Assembly: GCF_005886345.1 (NCBI RefSeq)
Contig: NZ_PNEC01000003.1
Span: 88,488 to 152,487, forward strand
Reading direction: 5' to 3'
DNA: 64,000 bases
Source: Pseudoalteromonas phenolica
Lineage (GTDB): Bacteria > Pseudomonadota > Gammaproteobacteria > Enterobacterales > Alteromonadaceae
In this document: positions 25,832 to 34,724 of the stretch, piece after piece
Layout: each line of letters begins with the position of its first letter
Position numbering within the stretch: position 1 is the first letter of the stretch
Notes under the pieces: generated by a model
Told to the model about the DNA's origin: nothing
The model's database searches: none
What the model saw: the letters and a program-made list of their open reading frames with translations, nothing else
Program-made: the position numbers and the translations under genes

Positions 25832-26310
25832 CAGGATGAGACATGGTTTTCTTTTATTAGGTCTTCAAGCGTGCTTGCAGAGTTATAACCTTGGGTATAA
25901 AAGGTCAGCTTTCCGTATTTATTAAAAACTAAAGCCATTGGAACTGGAGGTTTACCTCCTAGAGCCTTAACTATTTCAGGGTGACTAACAAACGCCGGAA
26001 AATGATTCCGCTTCTTTCTTAAAGCGCGCTTCAAATCTCTGTTATTACCATTGATCCCCAACATTATACTTCTGACTTCGGGGCATTGAGTCTTGAGCAA
26101 TTTTAAAGCCTTGTGTTGTTTTTCGCACCAACTACAGTTTGGCATAAAAAAAGAAGCAATGATGGGTTGGTTTTTAAATTGAGATAATGTTTCTTGCTTA
26201 CCGTATGCTGCGTCATTCAGACGCAGCATAGCCAGTTCATAAAACTCAAATGCATGAGCTTTATGAACAAAAATGAGTAAAAACAGTACAGTGGCTGTTT
26301 TAAAATTCAT
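25801..26310 (-). CDS. Secreted thioredoxin-like protein
   Basis: The 169-residue protein has a signal peptide ('MNFKTATVLFLLIFVHKAHA') and a thioredoxin fold with redox motif C59-S-W-C62 in 'FFMPNCSWCEKQHKAL'. A cis-Pro is visible in 'KPPVPMALVFNKYGK'. It should act in the periplasm as a reductant or a disulfide or metal chaperone. Its start overlaps the end of the TonB receptor gene by 11 bp, so the two are translationally coupled. Pairing with a receptor whose plug carries a CxxC suggests it keeps those cysteines reduced or handles a thiophilic metal (inference). Confidence 0.82.
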   Translation of the reverse strand: MNFKTATVLFLLIFVHKAHAFEFYELAMLRLNDAAYGKQETLSQFKNQPIIASFFMPNCSWCEKQHKALKLLKTQCPEVRSIMLGINGNNRDLKRALRKKRNHFPAFVSHPEIVKALGGKPPVPMALVFNKYGKLTFYTQGYNSASTLEDLIKENHVSSCKNESRTKLL

Positions 26311-28402
26311 AGGTTAAACCAGCGTATACCATTCTTCCACGAAGTGGGCCGTGAATGTAAACAACATCGTAGCCTCCTTCGGCGTCAAACATAAGCGGGC
26401 TGCCCATATCCTCTGCTTGGTTATAATCAAATAAATTACTGGCACCAAAATATAATGTGAATGTTTCAGACATTGCTTTTGATACTTTCATGTCTACAGT
26501 GATGTAACTTTCAGCCGTAGTTGGTTTTGCAAGCTGCGCTTGTGTGTCGTTAAAACCCTCATAGCCGTACTCAGTGAGATCTCTACTCGCTACCCAGGTT
26601 GCACTTGAGATAATCTCCCAACCTTTAAAGTGTAGGTCAGAACTAATAGTCGCTCTTTTCTCTATGGGTGCAATACCGAATGATGCTTTAAATGTATCGT
26701 CATAGTGATATTGCTCTGCAATTGCGTAAATAGTCAGATCATCATTTACCTGATAATTAGCAGAGATATCTATTGCAGTGACAGCCGCTGTTTCTGCTAG
26801 CTGAGTAAGAAGCGGCGTACCTTCTTCATTCTCAGAGAGTGTTGCTAGATGATCGACTTTTGAATGTGCTGCAGAGGCAGTAACAGTCAATGTTTCTTTT
26901 TCGTAGCTCAATGAATAAGTAGCTGATTTTGAGCGCTCAGGCTGATTCACTTCGACCAAGAAACCTTTACCAGAATCTAAAATTCCGTGATCGCTTTCAA
27001 AGAATGAGAGGGGAGCACGGTACCCTTGACCAAATGATAAGCGTGAAGTTAATGTTTCGTTATGGAAATAACGCATATCAACACGCGGAGAAATAATGGT
27101 TTTGTCAATTTCAACACCTGGCTTGCTAGGGTCAACAAAATCAGCCTTTATTTGATCAAGGCGGATGGCGGCCGAAGCTTCAAAATATTCGTTTGGTAAC
27201 CAAGTATCTTGAATGTATAAACCTGTTGTATCGTAGTCAAAACTATCAGAGACATAGTTTTCAGTCCCTTCAAGCGCAGCAGAAGCCGAGCGCATTTCTT
27301 CTTTGCGCTGATCGATACCAAAGGTTAATAAATGCTTGTCGTTTAAGTCATAATTAAAGCGAATTGACGTATAGAACATTGTATCTTCAGCATAATAATC
27401 TGTGCTTTCATAAAATGAGTCTTGCGTATGATCGACATAGGCAAGGCTTGAGGTTACATTTAATCGAGAAGAAACCTCATGTAGCCAGCTAATGCTTGCT
27501 TCTTCACGATCTGTCTTTACCCATTCAGCGGTTTCCCATGCATTACCAACATAGCGATTTCTTACATCATTACCTTCAAATAGGCTGTCAGCTTCGCCAA
27601 GGTTGACACTCGCTAAAGTTGCAGAAACGCTGGTTGCTGTATCTCCTAATACTGGACCGCCAAATACCTCAGATTGAGTTTGATTTAAACGAACTCGGAT
27701 ATTATTTGAATAGTCTATATCATGAGACAAACTCAAAGTTAGAGATTGATTTGTTAGGGCTGGGTTTTCACTAACGCCATTTTTGTCGCCATCGAATTGG
27801 TCTTTATTGTCGTATTGCCCAATCAAAATAGCTTTAGTGCGACCATCTTCACTAATACCCGTTGCCATGCCAGACACGAGTCGATAGCCATTACTGCCAG
27901 CGGCAATGTCTAGTTCTACCTTTTCTTCACTCGGATCACTGGTTACTAGATTTACAGTACCACCAATTGCCTCTGGTGTAGTAAGAGAAGCACCAGCACC
28001 TCGAGCAATTTCAATGCGACCGATACCCGCAGCTGCAACAGAATCCATACCATAGAATCCAGAGATCATGGTGTGCATAGGTATGCCGTCAACAAGTACG
28101 TTGGTATGCTCACCTTTGAGGCCATTAATCATGATACGTTTTGCACCACACATAGCGCATTCATTTGAAACACGAATACCAATGGCATTTTTAATCGCAT
28201 CAGCCAAGCTCGATGATTGTGTATTTTTAATATAATCTTCTGATAATAGTTCAGTTTTAGAAATATCATCTTTTAAAGCGCCAGACTCTATCAGGCGAGA
28301 CCTTACACCTTTAACTTCTATTTTTTCTACTTCTTGTTGTTCAGAAATTGGTGCTGATGCTGTAGACGCTAAAACAGCTAGCGTTGGAAATAGTAATGCC
28401 AT
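26300..28402 (-). CDS. TonB-dependent outer-membrane receptor, predicted Zur-controlled metal receptor
   Basis: This 700-residue receptor has an N-terminal plug ('EVEKIEVKGVRSRLIESG', 'LADAIKNAIGIRVSN', 'VLVDGIPMHT', 'GGTVNLVTSD') and a 22-strand-type barrel ending in the expected aromatic ('YAGLTYEF'). The plug contains C82-A-M-C85 just before 'AKRIMINGLKGEHTNVL', an unusual metal-type motif. The signal peptide ('MALLFPTLAVLASTASA') lacks the usual basic residues, and a TAA stands just upstream in frame, so no longer start exists. A palindrome 44 bp upstream matches the Zur operator. Zinc or a zinc complex is therefore the proposed cargo; TonB receptor identity is firm, substrate inferred. 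Confidence 0.88.
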   Translation of the reverse strand: MALLFPTLAVLASTASAPISEQQEVEKIEVKGVRSRLIESGALKDDISKTELLSEDYIKNTQSSSLADAIKNAIGIRVSNECAMCGAKRIMINGLKGEHTNVLVDGIPMHTMISGFYGMDSVAAAGIGRIEIARGAGASLTTPEAIGGTVNLVTSDPSEEKVELDIAAGSNGYRLVSGMATGISEDGRTKAILIGQYDNKDQFDGDKNGVSENPALTNQSLTLSLSHDIDYSNNIRVRLNQTQSEVFGGPVLGDTATSVSATLASVNLGEADSLFEGNDVRNRYVGNAWETAEWVKTDREEASISWLHEVSSRLNVTSSLAYVDHTQDSFYESTDYYAEDTMFYTSIRFNYDLNDKHLLTFGIDQRKEEMRSASAALEGTENYVSDSFDYDTTGLYIQDTWLPNEYFEASAAIRLDQIKADFVDPSKPGVEIDKTIISPRVDMRYFHNETLTSRLSFGQGYRAPLSFFESDHGILDSGKGFLVEVNQPERSKSATYSLSYEKETLTVTASAAHSKVDHLATLSENEEGTPLLTQLAETAAVTAIDISANYQVNDDLTIYAIAEQYHYDDTFKASFGIAPIEKRATISSDLHFKGWEIISSATWVASRDLTEYGYEGFNDTQAQLAKPTTAESYITVDMKVSKAMSETFTLYFGASNLFDYNQAEDMGSPLMFDAEGGYDVVYIHGPLRGRMVYAGLTYEF

Positions 28403-28445
28403 TAATTATGGATCCTTGACGAGATTAGATTGAAAAACTTCCATT

Positions 28446-28462
28446 ATGTTATATTGTAACAT
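28446..28462. promoter_or_regulatory. Zur-like operator upstream of the TonB receptor
   Basis: ATGTTA-TATTG-TAACAT is an inverted repeat whose core GTTATATTGTAAC differs by one base from the gammaproteobacterial Zur consensus core GTTATAWTATAAC. It lies 44 bp before the receptor start and about 190 bp before the divergent peptidase gene. Confidence 0.55.
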
Positions 28463-28652
28463 TATTGTTTTCACCTATAAAAAGTAAAAATATGTAACTA
28501 ATTTCTCAAATGATATTAGTTATCAATTGTATTTGTTGAGTCTATCGTGCTAATTGCAAAATGCAATGAAGTATATTCATTTGGGGATTACATTTTGTGA
28601 TATACGTATGAAGCGAAACAAATTATTTGAGATGTTAATTTAAGGAATTGAA

Positions 28653-30707
28653 ATGCAGTCAAAAATCACACTTCCAGTGACACTTTTTTTAGCAAGTACA
28701 TTTAGCATTGAAATCTCAGCTAAAACAGATGATAAGTCACTGTGGCAATATGAAGACGTATTTAATATTGAGTATGCAGCGTCACCTAAAACGAGCCCTG
28801 ATAACAGTATGATTATATATGAACGCCGTGCAATGGATATCATGAGCGATGGGATCAGAACTAACTTATGGTCACTCGATATAAAAGATGGGTCTCATAG
28901 ACCTTTTTTATCAGGTAAGTCTCAATATAGATCTTTAGAATTTTCTCCTGATGGTAAACGTGTTGCATATGTCAGTAACTCTGAAGGAGATAACCAGCTT
29001 TATGTAAAGTGGTTAGACACAGGTGATATAGCTAGAGTGTCAGAGGTTCAAAGTGGTATTAGCAATATTAGCTGGTCCCCAAATGGACAGTGGATTGCTT
29101 TTTCAATGTTTAAAAAAATGCCCTCCAAAGGTATTTTCAATGAGATGCCAAAGCAGCCAAAAGGTGCAAAATGGGCTGGTACAGCAACTTATATTGAGCA
29201 GAAACGCTATAGAGGCGATGGTGTAGGCATATTACCAAAGGGTAATAGACATATATTTGTTGTGCCTTAAGAAGGTGGCACAGTACGACAAATATCAAAG
29301 GGTCAATATAATCACGGAGGCATGTTAAGCTGGACACCTGACAGTAAAAATATCCTTTTCTCAGCTGATAGGCATGAAGATTGGCAATCTAGGTCGAGAG
29401 AGTCTGATATTTATCGAATCAACATCGACACCGGTGAGACAGTTAATATCACATCTAAACCAGGACCGGAGACACGTCCTTTAATAAGCCCTAACGGCAA
29501 GCACGTTGCGTTTCTCGGCTTTAATGATAAAAAAATGTCGAGTCAAAATTACGATATATTCATCATGAATATAGATGGTACAAGGCAAAAAAATTTAACA
29601 AAATCTTTAGATAGGCCAATTAACTCTCCAAAGTGGGATAGTAAAGGTAAAGGAGTCTACTTTAGTTACGATGACCATGGTCAGAAATATATTGGTTATG
29701 TGTCAGTTAAAGGAAAAATAAAGACTAAATTGGCACAATTAGGAGGTCAATCTTTAGGGCGGCCTTACACATCAGGTGAGTTCGCTGTAACTAATGATAA
29801 TCAGCTTGTTTTTACACAAGCTAATACAAATAGACCCGCTGACCTTGCATTGCTTTCTAAACGTGGAAAAGTTACAAAACTCACGAATTTAAACGAGGAT
29901 TTGCTGGGTCACAAAAAAACAGCCAACTTTAAAGCTTTAACGGTTAAATCGTCTGTTGACGGACGTGAAATACAAGCTTGGTATGCGTTACCGCCTCATT
30001 TCGACAGCAGTAAAAAGTATCCGCTAATACTAGAGATACATGGTGGCCCTCATACTGCATACGGTCCAAACTTTAGTACCGAGGTGCAATTAATGGCAGC
30101 TAAAGGGTATGTGGTTGTGTGGTCAAATCCAAGAGGAAGTACTTCATACGGTGAAGACTTCGCTAACTTAATTCACCATAAATATCCATCTGAAGATCAT
30201 AATGACTTAATGGATGTTGTTGATGGCATGGTTCGAAAAGAGTTTATTGATAAAAATAACTTGTTCGTAACGGGTGGTTCTGGTGGTGGTGTTTTAACAG
30301 CATGGATGATAGGAAATACAGACAGATTCAAAGCTGCGGTTGTCGCTAAGCCTGTCATTAATTGGTTGAGTTTTGCTTTGACAGCTGATGCATATCCTTA
30401 CTTTGCAGAGTATTGGATGCCAGGCATGCCTTGGGAGCAGGCAGATCATTTATGGAAACATTCACCTCTATCGTTAGTAGGGAATGTGAATACGCCAACC
30501 ATGTTGTTGACGGGTGAAGTTGATTATAGGACGCCTATGAGTGAAACCGAGCAGTATTATCAAGCGCTTCAGCTTCGAGGAGTTGAATCAGCAATGGTAA
30601 GAATACCAAAAGCATCCCATGGTATCGCTGCCAGACCAAGTAACTTAATTCAAAAGGTCGGCAATATTCTTGCTTGGTTTGAGAGATATAAAACAGATGG
30701 TGAGTAA
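28653..30707 (+). pseudogene. S9-family prolyl oligopeptidase-like peptidase interrupted by an in-frame stop
   Basis: Two segments (28653-29270 and 29322-30707) lie in the same frame and together make one secreted S9 peptidase of about 684 codons. A single TAA at 29268-29270 separates them, and the 17 codons between it and the next ATG read on as the expected protein ('EGGTVRQISKGQYNHGG'). The first part has a signal peptide ('MQSKITLPVTLFLASTFSIEISA') and TolB-like propeller blades. The second has the catalytic domain with 'VTGGSGGGVLTAWMIG' (nucleophile Ser), 'GEVDYRTPMS' (Asp) and 'KASHGIA' (His). AAGGAA precedes the first ATG. No frameshift is present; a recent nonsense mutation or a sequencing error would both fit. 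Confidence 0.85.
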
Positions 30708-30733
30708 GAGACCGTTTATTTAATATGGATAAT

Positions 30734-30760
30734 AAAAAAGCCAGCATAGCTGGCTTTTTT
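30734..30760. terminator. Bidirectional intrinsic terminator
   Basis: AAAAAAGCCAGC (30734-30745) and GCTGGCTTTTTT (30749-30760) form a perfect stem with loop ATA. It ends the S9 peptidase gene and the converging DUF4136 lipoprotein gene. Confidence 0.92.
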
Positions 30761-30779
30761 ATTAAGGTCATTATACTTA

Positions 30780-31331
30780 TTAGTACTGAGCTTTTGGCGG
30801 AAAGTTCTTTAAAATTTCAGCTATTGTTTTATTAATTGCTTCAGTGCGTTGCTCTGGTGTTTGTTTTTTACGTAAACGACCTTCTTTTGCACCACGCCAA
30901 ACCAGTTGGTTTGATTTCGCATCTACAATATCAACAACTAGCGTGCCGACATCATACTCACGTGTTGTGGTTTGAGTTTGGTAACCCCATCCCCAGTAAT
31001 TCCAACGAGCAGAGTAGGTAGTTTGCATCGTATCTGATTCAAGTTTTTGATCGACAGACGCATGATAGTTTACTAATACATCGGCATTTTTAGCATCAAC
31101 AAACTTGAAGCCTTGTGCAACTAAATTGTCAACAATGGCTTTGCGTATGCGTTTTTCCATTAAGTCATTAATTTGATAGTCACTACCGTGATTTTTAATA
31201 TCGGCATGTTCTGACCATGCAAATGTTTTGTAGTTAGCAAACTTAACAGAGGTATCATAATCCCAATCTGGTGTGCTACCACAAGCCGCAACGAGCGTGA
31301 GCAATACTGCAATAAATAAATGCTTTAACAT
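30780..31331 (-). CDS. DUF4136-type outer-membrane lipoprotein
   Basis: The 183-residue protein begins with a lipoprotein signal ('MLKHLFIAVLLTLVAACGS', Cys17). The mature part follows the DUF4136 pattern: 'VKFANYKTFAWSE', 'RIRKAIVDNLVAQGFKFVD', 'ADVLVNYHA', a Trp/Tyr-rich linker ('WNYWGWGY') and 'GTLVVDIVDAKSNQLVWRG'. AGGAG precedes the ATG. Function of the family is unknown. It lies 58 bp downstream of mksB on the same strand, with no terminator that I can see between them, but a functional link with the condensin is not implied. Confidence 0.88.
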   Translation of the reverse strand: MLKHLFIAVLLTLVAACGSTPDWDYDTSVKFANYKTFAWSEHADIKNHGSDYQINDLMEKRIRKAIVDNLVAQGFKFVDAKNADVLVNYHASVDQKLESDTMQTTYSARWNYWGWGYQTQTTTREYDVGTLVVDIVDAKSNQLVWRGAKEGRLRKKQTPEQRTEAINKTIAEILKNFPPKAQY

Positions 31332-31389
31332 AGCGTTCTCCTAATTTTGGGTTCCATCCCAGTTGATAATGTCATTTGCGTTCTGAGAC

Positions 31390-34176
31390 CTAATTGGCCT
31401 CAGAATGTTCCACTTCAATCCAATCTTTTTCGTCAACCCAGTTCTGACTGCCATCTTTTACACTACGGATAGGTACTAAGTAGTCACAACTGATTTGCGG
31501 TTTAACCGAAGCAAAAATTGGCACAAAGCCGAAACTCAATGCGGTTTCAATAATGGCTTTTTGGTTTTGCGGGTCAATATCTGCCGCTTCATCTATATAG
31601 ATGGGAATACGAAACAACGTCTGTTCCTGATCTGATAATAGATAACGAATAAACAACATACCACATAACAGCTTGATTGTAATACGTGTCCCGTTAGAAC
31701 CGGCAGAATCGATTTTATCAAAATGTTCAGTCTCACCGGCGCGATTAACTACCTCAAAACGAATGTCGAATAGATCGGTAAGCGTTAAACCGGCCTTTTC
31801 GCTGGCAAGCTTGATCAAATGATCTTTCGCTGCATTGACGGCTTTTTCGTCCGCAGGTGATTCACTCAATAGATCAAGATTATCACCTTTTTCATAACTA
31901 TCAGACGTGCTGATAATCGTATCGATAGAGTCAACTAGCATCTTACGAGGGATCACGTTGATCTTAAACGCTTGTAAATTTGAGATCCTATGCTGACTGA
32001 TCCCTTTGTTAAAGCTATTCATCTCTCGACGTAAGCGGTCTAAATCTTCACGTAAACCTTTAATGGTTGCAGCTACCTCAGTGAGAGCAACACGTGCTTG
32101 TTTCTCAACCGCGTCACGTTCATTGTCAATATTATGATATGCGCTGATAAGTTTTTGATACTTAGTAAATTCATCAGATTCATTATCAAACTTTGTGATA
32201 CCCGCATTGTAAATATGCAAATAGGTATTACGCACGTTGACAGCTAGATTACGTAGCTCATGGCAATCTTTATTGAACTGATGGATCACATCAGCCAAGT
32301 TATCGAAATCGAGATTTATCTCAACAGGGTAAGGCGTTTGTTGCTCGCTCACTATGTCTAGTGTGTGATCAATACGCTCAGATTTAACCTGTTTTAATCT
32401 ATCCCCTTGACGTTTAATTAAGTCTTGCTTCGATAAGATAATTGAACGCCTATCTGAGATTGAGCTCGCGTTGTGTTGAATATCTTGAAGGTAACTGTCT
32501 ACTTGCTCGCGCTCAGCGTCTAATTGCTCTTTGAGTAATGATTGAGCTTCAACAGATTGCAGCATGGTTTGGTATTGCTCGAAGCGTTTTAGCGTTGCTT
32601 CTAGCGCCATTAGCTCGTCATATAAGGTATCACGCTCTTGCTGTTTTTGTACTACGTTTGCTGCAACTTCACGCTGTTGTTTGAGCTCGACTAAAGATTG
32701 CTGTAATGATTCTAACTGCGCTTTTAATTGTACTTTGTTCTCACCACTTTGCATTTGCACAGGGCTGAGCTTTTTAAGCTTAATGGTCGCACCTGGTAGT
32801 TTTAATTCACCACCTTTTACGCTGTTAGATAAGTTGGCTAAGAACTCACCGAAGGCGTCTTCGTCATGAATGTCAACTTCACCTTGGCTAGTCGTCGCAA
32901 AGCTCAGAATATCTGGATTCAAAATACGAGAAATTTCTTCCACTTCTTTTAAAGACAGATCTTCACGCATACGAGTAAATAAATTGAACTCAAGATTTTT
33001 AAGTTGCAGCTTGAGGCTCTTGATCTGTTTGTTATTTTCATTAATACGATAATCAAGGGTATGTAAGCTTTGCCCTTGGGCGCTATTTATAGAAAACGAC
33101 AACTGCTCATATTCTTTTTTCAATAATTGCAGATTAGTTTTTAAGGTCGCGTGATTGGTTAATTCGAACTCAGTTTTAAGGGCCGAGTAGTCAATAAACC
33201 ACTGCTCAATTTGCGCTTGGCGGCGGGCAATGTCGCCAGATTGTTGTAAGTAAAGCTGTTGCTTTTGTTCGAAGTCGTGTTTTTCTTGCTCTATGTCTTC
33301 TAGTTGAACTTCAAGCTCACTCATTTGTGATTCTTGATAATCGGCAAATTCCACCAATGCCATATCAATTTTAGGGGCGTAGGCGGCAAGTTTACCTTTT
33401 ATGCCACTCTCGCTATCGAGCATTTGTTCAAGGGCTGCAATGGGCTCTTGCATTGACTCAAGGGCAGCAAGTTCGCGACGAGAGTGGTTTACTTTATCAA
33501 AAGCGCGACGCCATACTTCATAAAAGTCGACTTTTGAGTTTGACATGTGGCGTTCAAATACACGCAGCATAAAGCGTTTTACGTCTTGTGCGCCTAACTT
33601 ATGTAAGTTAAGAATTCGTCTGAAAATCTCTTTGTAAATAGACGCATCTTGTACGTTATTTAATGGGATCATTTTTAGGTTAATATCACCATCAAATTGC
33701 GTTGCGCCACCAATGAGAAGGGCATTTAGCTCTTGCGCTTTTAATTCGACCGCTTTTTTGCCCTTTCTCTCCAAGTGATTAAACAGCTTGGTATATTTAA
33801 TGATGCTTTTGTCTTGCGTGAAGTCGTTTAAATCTAGCTTACCTGGGTAGCAGAAAAACTGGTGGGCGTAACCTGCAATCTTACCTAAACCTGCAACACC
33901 GATGACGACATCACCATGGGGAAGATTGGCTTCAAGTAAGATGTAACTTTGATCGCTTGAGAAGTAGAACTTACGTGTTTCTTCTAAGTCGTGACCATCC
34001 CACTCAGTTAAACGCAGGTCGTTGATCAGTGGAAATTGCAGTGCATTAATTACCGAGCTTTTACCAGTATTGTTTGGCGCACAAATAGAGGCACTCTTAT
34101 TTAGCGGGATCACACATTTTGCATAGCCCGCCGTATTTAACAGTGCAAGCTTACTTAATCCATATAACTTACTCAT
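31390..34176 (-). CDS. mksB: SMC-like condensin ATPase MksB
   Basis: The 928-residue protein has a head-coil-head layout. Walker A is at residues 33-40 ('APNNTGKS'); long heptad coiled coils follow (about 270-420 and 470-760) around a hinge-like region; then a signature-like 'SAGSNGTRITIKL' and a Walker B segment ('PIYIDEAADIDPQNQK') near the C-terminus. It is shorter than MukB (about 1480) and fits MksB. It would load on DNA and extrude loops with MksE and MksF. Its ATG overlaps the mksE stop by four bases (ATGA). No nuclease subunit gene (mksG/jetD) adjoins, which argues for a chromosome-organising rather than anti-plasmid role. Confidence 0.75.
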   Translation of the reverse strand: MSKLYGLSKLALLNTAGYAKCVIPLNKSASICAPNNTGKSSVINALQFPLINDLRLTEWDGHDLEETRKFYFSSDQSYILLEANLPHGDVVIGVAGLGKIAGYAHQFFCYPGKLDLNDFTQDKSIIKYTKLFNHLERKGKKAVELKAQELNALLIGGATQFDGDINLKMIPLNNVQDASIYKEIFRRILNLHKLGAQDVKRFMLRVFERHMSNSKVDFYEVWRRAFDKVNHSRRELAALESMQEPIAALEQMLDSESGIKGKLAAYAPKIDMALVEFADYQESQMSELEVQLEDIEQEKHDFEQKQQLYLQQSGDIARRQAQIEQWFIDYSALKTEFELTNHATLKTNLQLLKKEYEQLSFSINSAQGQSLHTLDYRINENNKQIKSLKLQLKNLEFNLFTRMREDLSLKEVEEISRILNPDILSFATTSQGEVDIHDEDAFGEFLANLSNSVKGGELKLPGATIKLKKLSPVQMQSGENKVQLKAQLESLQQSLVELKQQREVAANVVQKQQERDTLYDELMALEATLKRFEQYQTMLQSVEAQSLLKEQLDAEREQVDSYLQDIQHNASSISDRRSIILSKQDLIKRQGDRLKQVKSERIDHTLDIVSEQQTPYPVEINLDFDNLADVIHQFNKDCHELRNLAVNVRNTYLHIYNAGITKFDNESDEFTKYQKLISAYHNIDNERDAVEKQARVALTEVAATIKGLREDLDRLRREMNSFNKGISQHRISNLQAFKINVIPRKMLVDSIDTIISTSDSYEKGDNLDLLSESPADEKAVNAAKDHLIKLASEKAGLTLTDLFDIRFEVVNRAGETEHFDKIDSAGSNGTRITIKLLCGMLFIRYLLSDQEQTLFRIPIYIDEAADIDPQNQKAIIETALSFGFVPIFASVKPQISCDYLVPIRSVKDGSQNWVDEKDWIEVEHSEAN

Positions 34177-34724
34177 ACTTCTTCCTCGAGTTCGTCAAAG
34201 TTATTATCATTTACTTCCATTAATGCATCTATATATCTATAAACTGGCGCGAGTAATATAAAGCCTTGCTCAACTTCTTTAGCCAGCCCTAAGCGCACCA
34301 TGCGTAAATACACGTCTTTACGAAGTTCTGAGCCTGAAAAAATTTCGAGCTGGTCAAAAAGGTGTTTATTGATTTGTACCAATGTTTGCATCAGTTCTAA
34401 GTCGGCGATGTTATCAAAGAGAGCGCGAAGGGGATCTTTACCTTGGTTCGCGTAATGCTCGATAAGAATATAGATAGTTAATGCAATGGCACGAGAAATC
34501 TTACCCATGTTAGGTGTGCTCTCATCACTGCCTAAATAGTAAAAACCTCGGGCATCATGAATAAGGTCGTGACCTAGCGCAGTAAATAAGGCTTGGTAAG
34601 CATCAATGTTTTGGTCTAGTTGCTGCCATAAGGTGGTGTCTTGTTCACTGATGTGATACCCGCTAACCAATTTTTTATTGATGGCTTGTAATTCTGATAA
34701 ATCAGTTAAATTAATGTTTGTCAT
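34173..34724 (-). CDS. mksE: Condensin accessory subunit MksE
   Basis: The 183-residue protein lies between the kleisin-like and SMC-like genes, exactly where MksE/MukE/JetB proteins (tandem winged helices, KITE family) are found. Visible features fit a small, helical winged-helix protein ('KISRAIALTIYILIEHYANQG', 'ELRKDVYLRMVRLGLAKE', 'GFILLAPVYRYIDALME'). I chose ATG 34724 ('MTNINLTDLSELQ'), which overlaps the mksF end by 14 bases; an earlier start at 34751 would deepen the overlap. Identity rests mainly on synteny and size, since MksE sequences diverge strongly. Confidence 0.68.
   Translation of the reverse strand: MTNINLTDLSELQAINKKLVSGYHISEQDTTLWQQLDQNIDAYQALFTALGHDLIHDARGFYYLGSDESTPNMGKISRAIALTIYILIEHYANQGKDPLRALFDNIADLELMQTLVQINKHLFDQLEIFSGSELRKDVYLRMVRLGLAKEVEQGFILLAPVYRYIDALMEVNDNNFDELEEEV

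Noticed and set aside
28653..29270. Two separate S9-related genes
   Set aside because: Both segments share one frame with only a TAA between them, and the linking codons continue the expected protein, so one interrupted gene is simpler.
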